Shown here: positions 31,834 through 41,671 of the stretch, piece by piece
How the letters are laid out: each line of letters starts with the position of its first letter
How positions within the stretch are numbered: position 1 is the first letter of the stretch
Assembly (NCBI GenBank): GCA_019112825.1
Contig: DXIP01000009.1
Location: 1-64,000, forward strand
DNA: 64,000 nucleotides
Origin: Alistipes excrementigallinarum
GTDB taxonomy: Bacteria; Bacteroidota; Bacteroidia; Bacteroidales; Rikenellaceae
Direction: 5' to 3'
Notes under the pieces: model-generated
What the model was told of the DNA's origin: nothing
The model's input: only the letters and a program-made list of their open reading frames with translations
Database searches by the model: none
Made by a program: the position numbers and the translations under genes

Positions 31834-32656
31834 GTTCGGTTGGGGTGAATGTTTCGTTGTCGGGACGCTGCAGCAGGCAGCCGTGCGGGTCGCGGCGGAG
31901 CATCGCCGGACGGAACAGCTCCTCGGGGTAGCGCACGTCGCTCAGGAAGAGCCCCTGTGGGGGCGCTCCCCCACTCGACCTGGAGAGGTTGCGGCTGCGG
32001 ACGATTTCGCCGAACTCCTCGGGCGTGTAGCGTCCGCGGCCCACGTCGACGAGCGTGCCGACGATGGACCGCACCATGTTGCGCAGGAAGCGGTCGGCTC
32101 GAATCGTGAAGCAGAGCGTTCCCCACGGCTCGACCTCCCAGCGGGCGACGCTCACGCGGCAGATGTTGGTCCGGTTGTTCGAGTTGAGCTTGGCGAACGA
32201 GGTGAAGTCGCGCTCCGTGAGCAGCACCTCCGCCGCACGGTTCATCCGCTCGATGTCGAGCGGCACGTAGTACTGCCACGACATCTGGCGGGTGAAGGGG
32301 TTCTTCTGCGGCTCGATGTAGTAGCGGTACTCCCGTTCGCGGGCGCTGAAGCGGGCGTGCGCCAGCTCCCGAACGGGGGTCAGCCCCCCGGCTGAGATGT
32401 CGTCCGGCAGCAGGAAGTTGAGCTTGTAGAGCGTCTGGGCGGTATCCTCCACGGCAGTCGTCACGTCGAAGTGCGCCACGTAGTAGGAGGCGTTGACCCC
32501 CGTGTCTGTCCTCCCGGCGCCCGTCACCTCGACGGGTTCGCGCAGCAGGGTCGACAGCGCCTTTTCGAGCGTCTGCTGTACGGAGGGCATGTCGGGCTGC
32601 CGCTGCCATCCGCAGTAGGCGCCCCCGTTGTACCGGAGTTCGATGAAATAACGCAT
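31811..32656 (-). CDS. truA: tRNA pseudouridine(38-40) synthase TruA
   Basis: The 281-residue enzyme converts uridines 38-40 of the tRNA anticodon arm to pseudouridine. The catalytic aspartate is Asp51 in GAGRTDTGVNA, and RYNGGAYCGWQRQP (residues 8-21) and RNMVRSIVGTLVDVGRG are typical. ATG 32656 gives the normal start (MRYFIELRYNG); nine more upstream residues are not needed. A promoter element TATCTTTG lies 25-32 bases upstream. Confidence 0.95.
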   Translation of the reverse strand: MRYFIELRYNGGAYCGWQRQPDMPSVQQTLEKALSTLLREPVEVTGAGRTDTGVNASYYVAHFDVTTAVEDTAQTLYKLNFLLPDDISAGGLTPVRELAHARFSAREREYRYYIEPQKNPFTRQMSWQYYVPLDIERMNRAAEVLLTERDFTSFAKLNSNNRTNICRVSVARWEVEPWGTLCFTIRADRFLRNMVRSIVGTLVDVGRGRYTPEEFGEIVRSRNLSRSSGGAPPQGLFLSDVRYPEELFRPAMLRRDPHGCLLQRPDNETFTPTEREENGAH

Positions 32657-32680
32657 GGGTTGCTCGGTTCGTTCCGGCGA

Positions 32681-32688
32681 CAAAGATA
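32681..32688 (-). promoter_or_regulatory. Promoter -7 element of truA
   Basis: Plus-strand CAAAGATA, that is TATCTTTG on the minus strand. Confidence 0.65.
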
Positions 32689-32782
32689 CGAAAAGCGAAG
32701 CGCAGAGGCAAGCCGGAAACCGAAGTTTTCAGCCTCGCCTCTGCGCTCGGGGTTTTCGCTCAGAGAGGGATGCGGCGGGAAA

Positions 32783-34213
32783 TCAGCGCCGGGGCTTGAT
32801 GCCCAGCTTCACGGGGCGAATCATGTTCTCGGGCTTGAGTACCTCGTCGAGCTCCTCGCGCGTCAGAATGCCGTGCTCGAGCACCAGTTCGTAGACGCCG
32901 CGGCCGGTTTCGAGCGCCTCCTTGGCAATCTTCGTCGAGTTCTTGTAGCCGATAATCGGGTTGAGTGCCGTCACCACGCCGATGCTGTTATGGACATACT
33001 GCAGGCAGCGCTCGGCGTTGGCCGTGATACCCTCGACGCAGCGGATGCGCAGCGTGTCGAAGCCGTTCATCAGCAGCTCGGCCGACTCGAAGCAGCACTG
33101 GGCCATGACCGGCTCCATGGCGTTGAGCTCCATCTGTGCGGCCTCGTCGGCCATCGTCACGCAGAGTTCGTTGCCGATGACCTTGAAGGCAATCTGGTTC
33201 ATCACCTCGGGAATCACCGGGTTGACCTTGCCGGGCATAATCGACGACCCGGGCTGACGGGCCGGGAGGTTGAATTCGCCCAGACCGCAGCGGGGACCCG
33301 ACGAGAGCAGACGCAGGTCGTTGCAGATTTTGTTCATCTTCGAGGCGATGCGCTTCATGGCCGACGAGTAGCCCACCATGCAGACCGTGTCGGAGGTGGC
33401 ACCCACCAGGTCGTCGGCCAGCTTGACGTCCCACCCCGTGATTTCGCGGATGGCGGCCGTGCAGCGCTCGGCATAGCCCGGCTCGGCGCAGATGCCCGTA
33501 CCGATGGCCGTGGCGCCCATGTTGATGGAGAGGAATTCGAGCGCTGCGTGGTCGAGGTTGTCGACCTCGCCCTGAAGCACGCTTGCAAAGCCGTGGAAGG
33601 TCTGCCCGAGGGTCATGGGAACGGCATCCTGCAGCTGCGTGCGACCCATCTTGAGCACGTCGGCGAACTCCTCGCCCTTGCGGTCGAACGCTTCGATGAG
33701 GGCCACGAGGTGCTTCCTCAGTTCGAGGTGCGTGGCGTAGAGTCCCAGATGGATGGCCGACGGATAGGCGTCGTTGGTCGACTGCGAGCAGTTGACGTGG
33801 TCGTTGGGCGAGCAGTACTGATATTCACCGCGGTGATGGCCCATAATCTCCAGTGCGCGGTTGGCAATCACCTCGTTGGCGTTCATGTTCGTCGTCGTGC
33901 CGGCGCCGCCCTGAATCATGTCCACGGGGAAGAACTCGTGGAACTTGCCCGCGCGGATTTCGCGGCAGGCCTGGGCAATGGCTTCGAAGAGCTCGTCGGA
34001 GAGCAGCCCCATCTCGTGGTTGGCCATGGCGGCGCCCAGCTTCACGACGGCCAGCCCCTCGATGAAACGGGGATAGTCGCACAGGTGGAACTTGCTGATG
34101 GCGAAGTTCTCCAGTCCGCGCATGGTCTGCACGCCGTAGAGCACATCTTCGGGGACCTCCACGCTTCCGAGCAGGTCGCTCTCGGTGCGGGTCTTCTTTT
34201 CGTCGGTTTTCAT
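32783..34213 (-). CDS. aspA: Aspartate ammonia-lyase
   Basis: The 476-residue enzyme splits aspartate to fumarate and ammonia. The aspartase/fumarase signature GSSIMPGKVNP is at about residue 320; TTTNMNANEVIANRALE (about 108-124), CSQSTNDAYPSA (about 145) and TQLQDAVPMTLGQTF (about 194) are the other conserved blocks. TTTNMNANEV and the C-terminal tail fit aspartase better than fumarase. In a gut anaerobe it would feed fumarate respiration. A TATCTTTC element at 34272-34279 on the minus strand, 60 bases upstream, is a possible promoter. Confidence 0.93.
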   Translation of the reverse strand: MKTDEKKTRTESDLLGSVEVPEDVLYGVQTMRGLENFAISKFHLCDYPRFIEGLAVVKLGAAMANHEMGLLSDELFEAIAQACREIRAGKFHEFFPVDMIQGGAGTTTNMNANEVIANRALEIMGHHRGEYQYCSPNDHVNCSQSTNDAYPSAIHLGLYATHLELRKHLVALIEAFDRKGEEFADVLKMGRTQLQDAVPMTLGQTFHGFASVLQGEVDNLDHAALEFLSINMGATAIGTGICAEPGYAERCTAAIREITGWDVKLADDLVGATSDTVCMVGYSSAMKRIASKMNKICNDLRLLSSGPRCGLGEFNLPARQPGSSIMPGKVNPVIPEVMNQIAFKVIGNELCVTMADEAAQMELNAMEPVMAQCCFESAELLMNGFDTLRIRCVEGITANAERCLQYVHNSIGVVTALNPIIGYKNSTKIAKEALETGRGVYELVLEHGILTREELDEVLKPENMIRPVKLGIKPRR

Positions 34214-34271
34214 GGTAACGGTTTTTATGGTTTTTGCCTTGATTCGTTTCGGATTGGAATCAATTTCTTCC

Positions 34272-34279
34272 GAAAGATA
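34272..34279 (-). promoter_or_regulatory. Possible promoter -7 element (TATCTTTC) of aspA
   Basis: Plus-strand GAAAGATA. It has one mismatch to TAnnTTTG. Confidence 0.4.
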
Positions 34280-34461
34280 ATAATTTTTTCGTGTTGTCCG
34301 CCTTTTTTTTGAAAAAAGTACGTTTTTTTCTGCGGTTCGCGGACGCAGCCTCCGGCCGCGCCTCTTTCCGGAGTGAAGTCACGGTTGGGGACGCTTCGCG
34401 CCGCAGCGCTCCCGAAGGGACAAAAATCGGGTCGGACGTTGTTTTTACAGCGGCGATGTAT

Positions 34462-34469
34462 TATCTTTG
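34462..34469 (+). promoter_or_regulatory. Promoter (-7 TATCTTTG) of dapB
   Basis: TATCTTTG with TTG at 34439-34441, 20 bases upstream. The ATG follows 28 bases after the element. It may drive the whole dapB-lepB-IMPACT-uvrA run. Confidence 0.75.
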
Positions 34470-34496
34470 CGCACATATATTATAGACACGAAAAAG

Positions 34497-35210
34497 ATGA
34501 AGGCAGCAATCATCGGTTACGGCAAGATGGGCCGTGAAATTGAAAAGATACTTCTGGAGCGCGGCCACCAGGTCGCGCTCGTCATCGATGCGGAGAATGC
34601 CGCGCAGCTCGACGCGGCCCACCTGGCGGGGGTCGACGTAGCGCTGGAGTTCACCACGCCGGCCACGGCCTGCGACAACATCCGCACCTGCATCGCATGC
34701 GGCGTTGCGGTGGTGAGCGGCACGACGGGCTGGATCTCCCGCCTGGAGGAGCTTCAGGCATTCTGCCGCGAGCGTGGCGGCGCCTTTTTCTACGCCTCGA
34801 ACTACAGCCTGGGGGTCAATCTGATGTTCCGGCTCAACCGCCAGCTCGCCGCGCTGGTCAACCGCGTGGGCGGCTACGAGGTCTCCATCGAGGAGGTGCA
34901 CCACACGCAGAAGAAGGATGCGCCCAGCGGTACGGCCATCACGCTGGCCGAGGGCATCATCGCCGAACTCGGGACCAAGCACGGCTGGGTGAACGACGCT
35001 CCGGCCGCCGCCGACCAGATTGAAATCCACTCCGTGCGCGAAGGAACGACGCCCGGCATCCATACGGTGACCTACGAATCGGAGGACGACCGCATCGAGC
35101 TGCGCCATACCATCAAGAACCGCCGCACGCTGGCGCTGGGCGCCGTCGTGGCGGCCGAGTTCCTCTGCGGGCGCCGCGGCGTCTACTCGATGGAGGACCT
35201 TCTGAAGTAA
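34497..35210 (+). CDS. dapB: 4-hydroxy-tetrahydrodipicolinate reductase
   Basis: The 237-residue enzyme carries out the second lysine/diaminopimelate step. The start at 34497 puts the nucleotide-binding GYGKMGREIE at residues 7-16. VVSGTTGW, FFYASNYSLGVNL and the catalytic segment EEVHHTQKKDAPSGTA (about 133-148) are family hallmarks. It is shorter than the E. coli enzyme (273), as is usual in Bacteroidota. lepB follows 49 bases later. Confidence 0.95.
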   Translation: MKAAIIGYGKMGREIEKILLERGHQVALVIDAENAAQLDAAHLAGVDVALEFTTPATACDNIRTCIACGVAVVSGTTGWISRLEELQAFCRERGGAFFYASNYSLGVNLMFRLNRQLAALVNRVGGYEVSIEEVHHTQKKDAPSGTAITLAEGIIAELGTKHGWVNDAPAAADQIEIHSVREGTTPGIHTVTYESEDDRIELRHTIKNRRTLALGAVVAAEFLCGRRGVYSMEDLLK

Positions 35211-35259
35211 CGAATAACGCAACCTCCCGCCGGAGCGGCCTGCGGCGCACTCCGCCGTA

Positions 35260-36666
35260 ATGGCTTCGGAGCTGCCGGAGCTGCCGCCGGAGGGGAGCCA
35301 ACCGAATCTCAAGATGAAAAAACTCAAGGCGATTCTTCGCAACAAGTGGGTGGGCTTCACGCTCGCCTCGCTGCTCTACACGCTCTGGTTCGTCGTCTGG
35401 ACGGGCAACCTGTGGCTGCTTCTGGGCCTCGTGGTGATTTACGACTTCTACATCTCGCGCCTCTTCTACCGCTACGTGTGGCACCGCAACGCCGAGCTCT
35501 GCCGCAAGAGCCGTTGCTACAAGACCATCTACGAGTGGGTCAACGCCATTGTCTTCGCCACGGTCGTGGCGTCGCTGGTCCACATCTTCATCTTCCAGAT
35601 GTATGTGATTCCCACCTCGTCGATGGAGAAGTCGCTGCTCATCGGCGACTACCTCTACGTGAGCAAGGTGGCCTACGGTCCCCAGATGCCCAATACCCCG
35701 CTCTCGTTTCCCTTCGTGCACCACACGATGCCCTTCTCGACCACGCGCAAATCCTTCTCCGAGGCGGTGAAGTGGCCCTACCACCGGCTCAAGGGGCTGG
35801 GGCGCGTGCGCCGCGGCGACGTGGTGGTCTTCAACTTCCCGGCCGGAGACACGGTGCTGCTCGAGAAGCAGAACGTCACCTACTACGACGAGCTGCGCGC
35901 CTACGAGCAGGCGTACGGCAGGAAGGAGGGACGCCGCCGCCTCTTCGACGAGTATACGGTCATCACGCGCCCGGTCGACAAGCGTGAGAACTACATCAAG
36001 CGCTGCGTCGCCCTGCCGGGCGATACGCTCTCGGTGGTCGACGGAGCCGTGTACATCAACGGCCGCGAGACGGACGACGTGCCGGGCAAGCAGTACATGT
36101 ATCTGGTGCAGACCTCCTCGCCGCTGACCAAGTATGCGCTCGACAACCTCGGTGTGACCGAATACAGCGGCAACGGCTCGGTTTACTACATGACCCTCAC
36201 GGCCGAGGCGGCCGCCGAGCTGGGCAAGCTGAACAACGTCCTCTCGCTGCGCCGCTATGTCTACGCCCCCAACGACGACGTCTTCCCGCAGTGGGGCGAT
36301 GCGCGCTGGAGCCAGGACAACTACGGCCCGGTGTGGGTGCCGGCCCGCGGGGCGACCGTCGAACTGACGCCCGAGAACCTGCCCCTCTACCGCCGCATCA
36401 TCGAGACCTACGAGGGCCACGAGCTGGATGTGCGTGACGGCCGCATCTTCATCGACGGTGCCGAGACGACGCACTACACCTTCGCCATGGACTACTACTG
36501 GATGATGGGCGACAACCGCCACAACTCGGCCGATTCGCGCTTCTGGGGATTCGTGCCCGAGGACCACATCGTCGGCAAGGCGTCGTTCATCTGGCTGTCG
36601 CTCGACGCTGCCAAAAAGTTCCCGTCGAACATCCGCTGGGAGCGAATCTTCACCAAGGTACGCTGA
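35260..36666 (+). CDS. lepB: Signal peptidase I
   Basis: The 468-residue inner-membrane protease removes Sec signal peptides. There are membrane segments at about 33-63 and 95-113. The catalytic serine is Ser121 in IPTSSMEKSL, the catalytic lysine lies in RENYIKRCVALPGD (near residue 247), and MMGDNRHNSADSRFWGFVPE (about 410-430) is box E. It is longer than E. coli LepB because of insertions in the periplasmic domain. ATG 35260 is used here; ATG 35314 (MKKLKAIL) would remove 18 residues and is equally likely. Its stop overlaps the next start (TGATG). Confidence 0.93.
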   Translation: MASELPELPPEGSQPNLKMKKLKAILRNKWVGFTLASLLYTLWFVVWTGNLWLLLGLVVIYDFYISRLFYRYVWHRNAELCRKSRCYKTIYEWVNAIVFATVVASLVHIFIFQMYVIPTSSMEKSLLIGDYLYVSKVAYGPQMPNTPLSFPFVHHTMPFSTTRKSFSEAVKWPYHRLKGLGRVRRGDVVVFNFPAGDTVLLEKQNVTYYDELRAYEQAYGRKEGRRRLFDEYTVITRPVDKRENYIKRCVALPGDTLSVVDGAVYINGRETDDVPGKQYMYLVQTSSPLTKYALDNLGVTEYSGNGSVYYMTLTAEAAAELGKLNNVLSLRRYVYAPNDDVFPQWGDARWSQDNYGPVWVPARGATVELTPENLPLYRRIIETYEGHELDVRDGRIFIDGAETTHYTFAMDYYWMMGDNRHNSADSRFWGFVPEDHIVGKASFIWLSLDAAKKFPSNIRWERIFTKVR

Positions 36667-37274
36667 TGGAACAACCTTCGGACAGCTATCGGACCATCGC
36701 CGCGCCGGCCGAGAGCCACAGCCGCGAGCGGAGCAGCAAGTTCCTCGCCTTCGCCTATCCGGTCCAAAGTGAGGAGCAGATTCGCACGCTGCTCGATGAG
36801 CTGCGCAAGCGTTACTACGACGCCACGCACCACTGCTATGCCTGGCGGCTGGGATCCCGCGGCGAGAGCTACCGCGCCAACGACGACGGCGAGCCCTCGG
36901 GAACGGCCGGGAAGCCCATCCTCGGGCAGCTGCTCTCGTGCGAGGTGACGGATTGCCTGGTGGTTGTGGTCCGCTACTTCGGCGGAACGAAGCTGGGCGT
37001 GCCGGGGCTGATTGCCGCCTACCGCGAGTCGGCGGCCGAGGTGCTCGCGGCGGCCGAAATCGTCGAGCGGACGGTCGACCGCACGCTGCGCGTCGACTTC
37101 CCCTATGCGGCGATGAACGGCATCATGAAGGTGGTCAAGGAGGAGCAGCCGACCGTCGTCGCCCAGCGCTTCGACAACCTCTGCACGCTCGAACTGCGCA
37201 TCCGTGAAAGCCGCGCCGAGCGGCTCGTGGAGCGGCTGCGCAAGGCCGAGGGGAGCGTGGTCGACGAGCCCTGA
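36666..37274 (+). CDS. IMPACT family (YigZ/UPF0029) protein
   Basis: The 202-residue protein has the IMPACT N-terminal domain with ATHHCYAWRLG, DDGEPSGTAGKPIL and VVVRYFGGTKLGVPGLIAAY (residues 56-120) and a smaller ferredoxin-like C-terminal domain. The family is widespread; links to translation control have been proposed. Its start overlaps the lepB stop by one base, showing tight coupling. Confidence 0.9.
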   Translation: MEQPSDSYRTIAAPAESHSRERSSKFLAFAYPVQSEEQIRTLLDELRKRYYDATHHCYAWRLGSRGESYRANDDGEPSGTAGKPILGQLLSCEVTDCLVVVVRYFGGTKLGVPGLIAAYRESAAEVLAAAEIVERTVDRTLRVDFPYAAMNGIMKVVKEEQPTVVAQRFDNLCTLELRIRESRAERLVERLRKAEGSVVDEP

Positions 37275-37390
37275 GCCGTCGGGGGTGCATGACCTCCGCC
37301 GCCTCCCGCGTCACGCGACTCGGCCGGGAGGAGGGCGTTTCTTCGGGGCGGAGCCTCCGCCCTGCAGAGCCGCAAACCGAAACGAACGAA

Positions 37391-40177
37391 ATGCAGGAAC
37401 ATTCGATAATCATCAAGGGGGCGCGCGTCCACAACCTCAAGAACATCGACGTGGAAATCCCCCACAACGCGCTGGTCGTCATCACGGGTCTCTCGGGCTC
37501 GGGCAAGTCGACGCTGGCCTTCGATACCATCTTTGCCGAGGGGCAGCGGCGCTACGTCGAGAGCCTTTCGGCCTATGCCCGCCAGTTTCTGGGCAAAATC
37601 GGCAAGCCCGACGTCGACCTTATCTCGGGCATCGCTCCCGCCATCGCCATCGAGCAGAAGGTCAACACGCGCAACCCGCGCTCGACCGTCGGCACGACGA
37701 CCGAAATCTACGACTATCTGAAGCTCCTCTTCGCCCGCGTGGGCCACACCTTCTCGCCCGTCTCGGGCCGCGAGGTGCGCTGCTACGGGGTCGACGAGGT
37801 GGCCGAGCGGGTGCTGGAGCTCGAAGCGGGGAGCCGTGTGGCCGTGGCCGCCCCGCTGCTGCTCGACAAGGGGCAGGGGCTCATCGAGAAGCTGACGCTG
37901 CTGCTGGCCGACGGCCTGCTGCGCCTCCATGTCGACGGGCGGACAATGCTCATCGAGGATTTCCTGCCGACGGTCGACGAGAAGAGCTCGGCCGAGGGGC
38001 TGTCGGTGGTCATCGACCGGTTGAAGGTCTCCACCGACGACGATGCCCAGACGCGTCTGCGCGACTCCATCGCGCGGGCCTTCTCCTACGGCGGAGGGGT
38101 CTGCCGCATCATCACCGACGCCGGTGTGGAGGAGTACTCCTCGCGCTTCGAGGCCGACGGCATCGAGTTCGAGCCCCCCACCGAGCACCTCTTCAGCTTC
38201 AACAACCCGCTGGGAGCCTGCCCTCGCTGCGAGGGCTACGGCAAGGTCATCGGCATCGACGAGGACCTGGTCATCCCCGACAAGGGCAAGAGCATCTACG
38301 AGGATGCCGTGGCCTGCTGGCGCGGCGAGACGATGCGCCGGTGGAAGGACCAGCTGGTGGCCAACGCCTCGAAGTTCGACTTCCCGATACATACGCCCTA
38401 CTACGAGCTGACGCCCGAGCAGAAGCTGCTGCTGTGGCGCGGCAACGAGTATTTCCACGGGCTCGACGACTTCTTCGCCTACATCGACTCCGAGCGGCGC
38501 AAGATTCAGTTCCGCGTCATGAAGGCGCGCTACACGGGCAAGACCACCTGTCCCGAGTGCGGCGGCAGCCGCCTGCGCCGCGAAGCGCTCTACGTGCGGG
38601 TCGGCGGCCGCAACATCGCCGAGCTGGTGCGCATGCCCGTCGATGCGCTCATCGACTTCTTCGCCGGACTGGAGCTGGACGAGCACGATGCGAAGACCGC
38701 AGCCCGGATTCTGGTCGAAATCCGCAACCGTCTGCAGTATCTGGCCGACGTGGGGCTGGGCTATCTGACGCTCGACCGCCTTTCGTCGACCCTTTCGGGC
38801 GGCGAGAGCCAGCGCATCAACCTCTCGACGTCGCTGGGCAGCAACCTCACGGGGTCGCTCTACATCCTCGACGAACCCTCCATCGGCCTCCATCCGCGCG
38901 ATACGAACCGCCTGATTAAGGTGCTCCGCCAGCTGCGCGACCTGGGCAATACGGTCATCGTCGTCGAGCACGAGGAGGAGGTCATCCGCGCGGCGGACTA
39001 CATCGTCGACATCGGCCCCAAGGCGGGCTACAACGGCGGCGAGGTGGTCTTCAGCGGAACCTACGACCAGCTGCTCCAATGCAAACGCAGCCTGACGGCC
39101 GACTACCTTACCGGACGCCGCCGCATCGAGATACCGGCGTCGGAGCGCGCGTGGCGCAACTCGATTCTCATCCGCGGCGCCCGCGAGAACAACCTCCGCA
39201 ACATCGACGTGCGGATTCCGCTCGGGGTGATGTGCTGCATCACGGGGGTCAGCGGCAGCGGCAAGTCGTCGCTCGTCAAGGGAATACTCTACCCGGCGCT
39301 GCGCCGCAGGCTCTTCGACACGGGGCTCAAGCCGGGCGATTTCGACGCGCTGGAGGGCGACGTGGCGATGCTGCGCTCGGTTGAGATGATTGACCAGAAC
39401 CCCATCGGCAAGTCGACCCGTTCCAATCCGGTCACCTACATCAAGGCCTACGACGAAATCCGCAAACTCTTCGCCGACCAGCCCTATGCCCGCCATACGG
39501 GCCTCACGCCGGCCCACTTCTCGTTCAACGTGGCGGGCGGCCGCTGCGAGGAGTGTCAGGGCGAGGGGGTTATCAAGGTCTCGATGCAGTTCATGGCCGA
39601 CGTCGAGCTGGTCTGCGAGTCGTGCGGCGGCAAACGCTTCAAGGACGAGGTGCTCGAGGTGAAGTACCGCGGCAAGTCCATCTACGACGTGCTCGAGATG
39701 ACCGTCGACGATGCGATTGCCTTCTTCGGCGAGGAGTCCGGGGATGCCACCTGCCGCCGTATCGTCGAGCGGCTTCAGCCGCTGCAGGACGTGGGGCTGG
39801 GCTACATCAAGCTGGGGCAATCCTCGTCTACCCTCTCGGGCGGCGAGAGCCAGCGCGTGAAGCTGGCCTCGTTCCTCACGAAGGACGATGCGCAGGGGGG
39901 CGTGATGTTCATCTTCGACGAGCCCACCACGGGACTCCATTTCCACGACATCTCGAAGCTCCTGGCCGCCTTCGACGCCCTCATCGAGCGGGGCCATACG
40001 GTGGTCATCGTCGAGCACAACATGGATGTCATCAAGTGTGCCGACTGGGTCATTGACCTCGGTCCCGAGGCGGGCGACCGGGGCGGAGAGCTGGTCTACG
40101 AGGGCACGCCCCGGGGGCTCGAGTCGTGCGCGGTAAGCCATACGGGCGAGTTCCTGCGGCTGCGCACCAAACTCTGA
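37391..40177 (+). CDS. uvrA: Excinuclease ABC subunit A, copy 1
   Basis: The 928-residue protein is the damage-sensing ATPase of nucleotide excision repair. The first ATPase has Walker A GLSGSGKST (about 31-39), and the second GVSGSGKSSL near residue 620. ABC signatures LSGGESQRI and LSGGESQRV and Walker B ILDEPSIGL and IFDEPTTGL are intact. The first zinc module (CPRC with CPECGG) and second (CEEC, 19 residues, CESCGG) are complete, as is the UvrB-binding insert after the first Walker A. ATG 37391 gives the normal start; an upstream frame of 34 residues has no support. A second complete uvrA is at 58039-60858. Confidence 0.95.
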   Translation: MQEHSIIIKGARVHNLKNIDVEIPHNALVVITGLSGSGKSTLAFDTIFAEGQRRYVESLSAYARQFLGKIGKPDVDLISGIAPAIAIEQKVNTRNPRSTVGTTTEIYDYLKLLFARVGHTFSPVSGREVRCYGVDEVAERVLELEAGSRVAVAAPLLLDKGQGLIEKLTLLLADGLLRLHVDGRTMLIEDFLPTVDEKSSAEGLSVVIDRLKVSTDDDAQTRLRDSIARAFSYGGGVCRIITDAGVEEYSSRFEADGIEFEPPTEHLFSFNNPLGACPRCEGYGKVIGIDEDLVIPDKGKSIYEDAVACWRGETMRRWKDQLVANASKFDFPIHTPYYELTPEQKLLLWRGNEYFHGLDDFFAYIDSERRKIQFRVMKARYTGKTTCPECGGSRLRREALYVRVGGRNIAELVRMPVDALIDFFAGLELDEHDAKTAARILVEIRNRLQYLADVGLGYLTLDRLSSTLSGGESQRINLSTSLGSNLTGSLYILDEPSIGLHPRDTNRLIKVLRQLRDLGNTVIVVEHEEEVIRAADYIVDIGPKAGYNGGEVVFSGTYDQLLQCKRSLTADYLTGRRRIEIPASERAWRNSILIRGARENNLRNIDVRIPLGVMCCITGVSGSGKSSLVKGILYPALRRRLFDTGLKPGDFDALEGDVAMLRSVEMIDQNPIGKSTRSNPVTYIKAYDEIRKLFADQPYARHTGLTPAHFSFNVAGGRCEECQGEGVIKVSMQFMADVELVCESCGGKRFKDEVLEVKYRGKSIYDVLEMTVDDAIAFFGEESGDATCRRIVERLQPLQDVGLGYIKLGQSSSTLSGGESQRVKLASFLTKDDAQGGVMFIFDEPTTGLHFHDISKLLAAFDALIERGHTVVIVEHNMDVIKCADWVIDLGPEAGDRGGELVYEGTPRGLESCAVSHTGEFLRLRTKL

Positions 40178-40235
40178 CCCCGGCGCGGGCAGAACCAACG
40201 CGGAGGAGCGACTCCGCACCGATGAAGAATCTACC

Positions 40236-41456
40236 ATGCAACGTGAATTTCATACCTACCGTCTCCCCAACGGCATTCGGGGAATCCACCGCCAGGTGAA
40301 GGGCAACGTGGCCCACTGCGCGCTGGTGGTCAATGCGGGGAGCCGCGACGAACGTTCCGACGAATACGGACTGGCCCACTTTGCCGAGCACGCCTTCTTC
40401 AAGGGGACGCAGCGGCGGCGTGCCTGGCAGGTCAACTGCCGGCTGGAGAATCTGGGCGGCGAGCTCAACGCCTTCACCACCAAGGAGGATACCACCATCC
40501 ACGCCACGACCCTGCGCGGCGACTTCGCCAAGGCGGCCGAGCTGCTCGCCGACGTGGCCTTCCGCTCGACCTTCCCCAACCGCGAGCTGGAGCGCGAGAA
40601 GGAGGTTATCTACGACGAAATCAACACCTACAAGGATTCGCCCGCCGACCTGATATACGACACCTTCGAGGACATGCTCTTCGAAGGCTCCGAGCTGGGT
40701 CACAACATCCTGGGACGCAAGGCCGCACTGGCGCGCTACAACGGCGATGCGATTCGCCGCTTCACCGCGCGGACCCATACCACCGACCAGATGGTCTTCT
40801 CGACGATTGGCAACCTCTCGGAGCGGAGTGTCGAGAAGCTGGCGCAGCGCTACTTCGGCGACTTCCCGGCCACCGCGCGCAGCTTCACGCGGGCCGTTCC
40901 CGCCCCCTGCGCCCCCTTCGAGCGGCAGGTGACCAAACACACCCACCAGCTCCACTGCATCGTCGGCAGCCGCGCCTACGGTATCGACGACCCCCGGCGG
41001 CTGCCGCTGGCGCTGGTGACCAACATCCTGGGTGGTCCGAGCGCCAATTCGCTGCTCAACGTCTCGCTGCGCGAGCGGCACGGCCTCTCCTACAACATCG
41101 AGGCGAGCTATACCCCCTACGGCGACTGCGGCATCGTGGCCATCTACTTCAGCTCCGACCATGCCAATGCCGACCGCTGCCTCGAGTTGCTCGATGCCGA
41201 AATCGACCGGCTGCGCCGCACGCCGCTCAGCAGCCGCCGGCTGTCGATGGCCAAGAAGCAGTTCGTCGCCCAGCTCGCCATCTCGATGGAGAGCAACGAG
41301 GGCTACATGCTCGGTGCCGGCAAGAGCTTCCTGACCCACGACGAGGTGGATACCATGGAGCGGGTCTACGCCAAAATCGAGGCGCTCACCGCTTCGCAGC
41401 TCACCGAGGTGGCCGAGGAGATTTTCGCCTCCCCGTCGCGTCTGATTTACCGTTAG
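40236..41456 (+). CDS. M16 family zinc peptidase (pitrilysin/processing-peptidase type)
   Basis: The 406-residue protein has the inverted zinc motif HFAEH (His48, Glu51, His52) in YGLAHFAEHAFFKGT, and the second glutamate lies in EKEVIYDEINTYKDSPADL about 75 residues on. The C-terminal M16 domain includes GGPSANSLLNVSLRERHGLSY (about 265-285). It has no signal peptide, so it is cytoplasmic or exported by an unknown route. The role is unassigned. It sits 58 bases after uvrA and is followed by a long terminator. Confidence 0.88.
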   Translation: MQREFHTYRLPNGIRGIHRQVKGNVAHCALVVNAGSRDERSDEYGLAHFAEHAFFKGTQRRRAWQVNCRLENLGGELNAFTTKEDTTIHATTLRGDFAKAAELLADVAFRSTFPNRELEREKEVIYDEINTYKDSPADLIYDTFEDMLFEGSELGHNILGRKAALARYNGDAIRRFTARTHTTDQMVFSTIGNLSERSVEKLAQRYFGDFPATARSFTRAVPAPCAPFERQVTKHTHQLHCIVGSRAYGIDDPRRLPLALVTNILGGPSANSLLNVSLRERHGLSYNIEASYTPYGDCGIVAIYFSSDHANADRCLELLDAEIDRLRRTPLSSRRLSMAKKQFVAQLAISMESNEGYMLGAGKSFLTHDEVDTMERVYAKIEALTASQLTEVAEEIFASPSRLIYR

Positions 41457-41549
41457 CGCAGCATCCGGACGGCGCCTCTGCTGTGTCCGGGGCGCGTTAC
41501 CTGGGTTTCGGCTTTTCGGAGAATAAGAGCTTCTGTGATTATCGGAAAA

Positions 41550-41588
41550 ATACCCGGCCGTACGGCATAATTGTCGTGCGGCCGGGTA
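41550..41588 (+). terminator. Terminator between the M16 peptidase and MFS genes (bidirectional)
   Basis: ATACCCGGCCG pairs with CGGCCGGGTAT, extended by imperfect pairing. The plus strand continues CTATTTTG, and five A before the stem give the minus strand a T tract. Confidence 0.8.
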
Positions 41589-41671
41589 TCTATTTTGCCT
41601 GGAGCTGCGCCGGTTGAGGTGAGTATGCTTAATGCTTTGATGCAGAGACTGTTGGTCTCAGATAAGTTCTG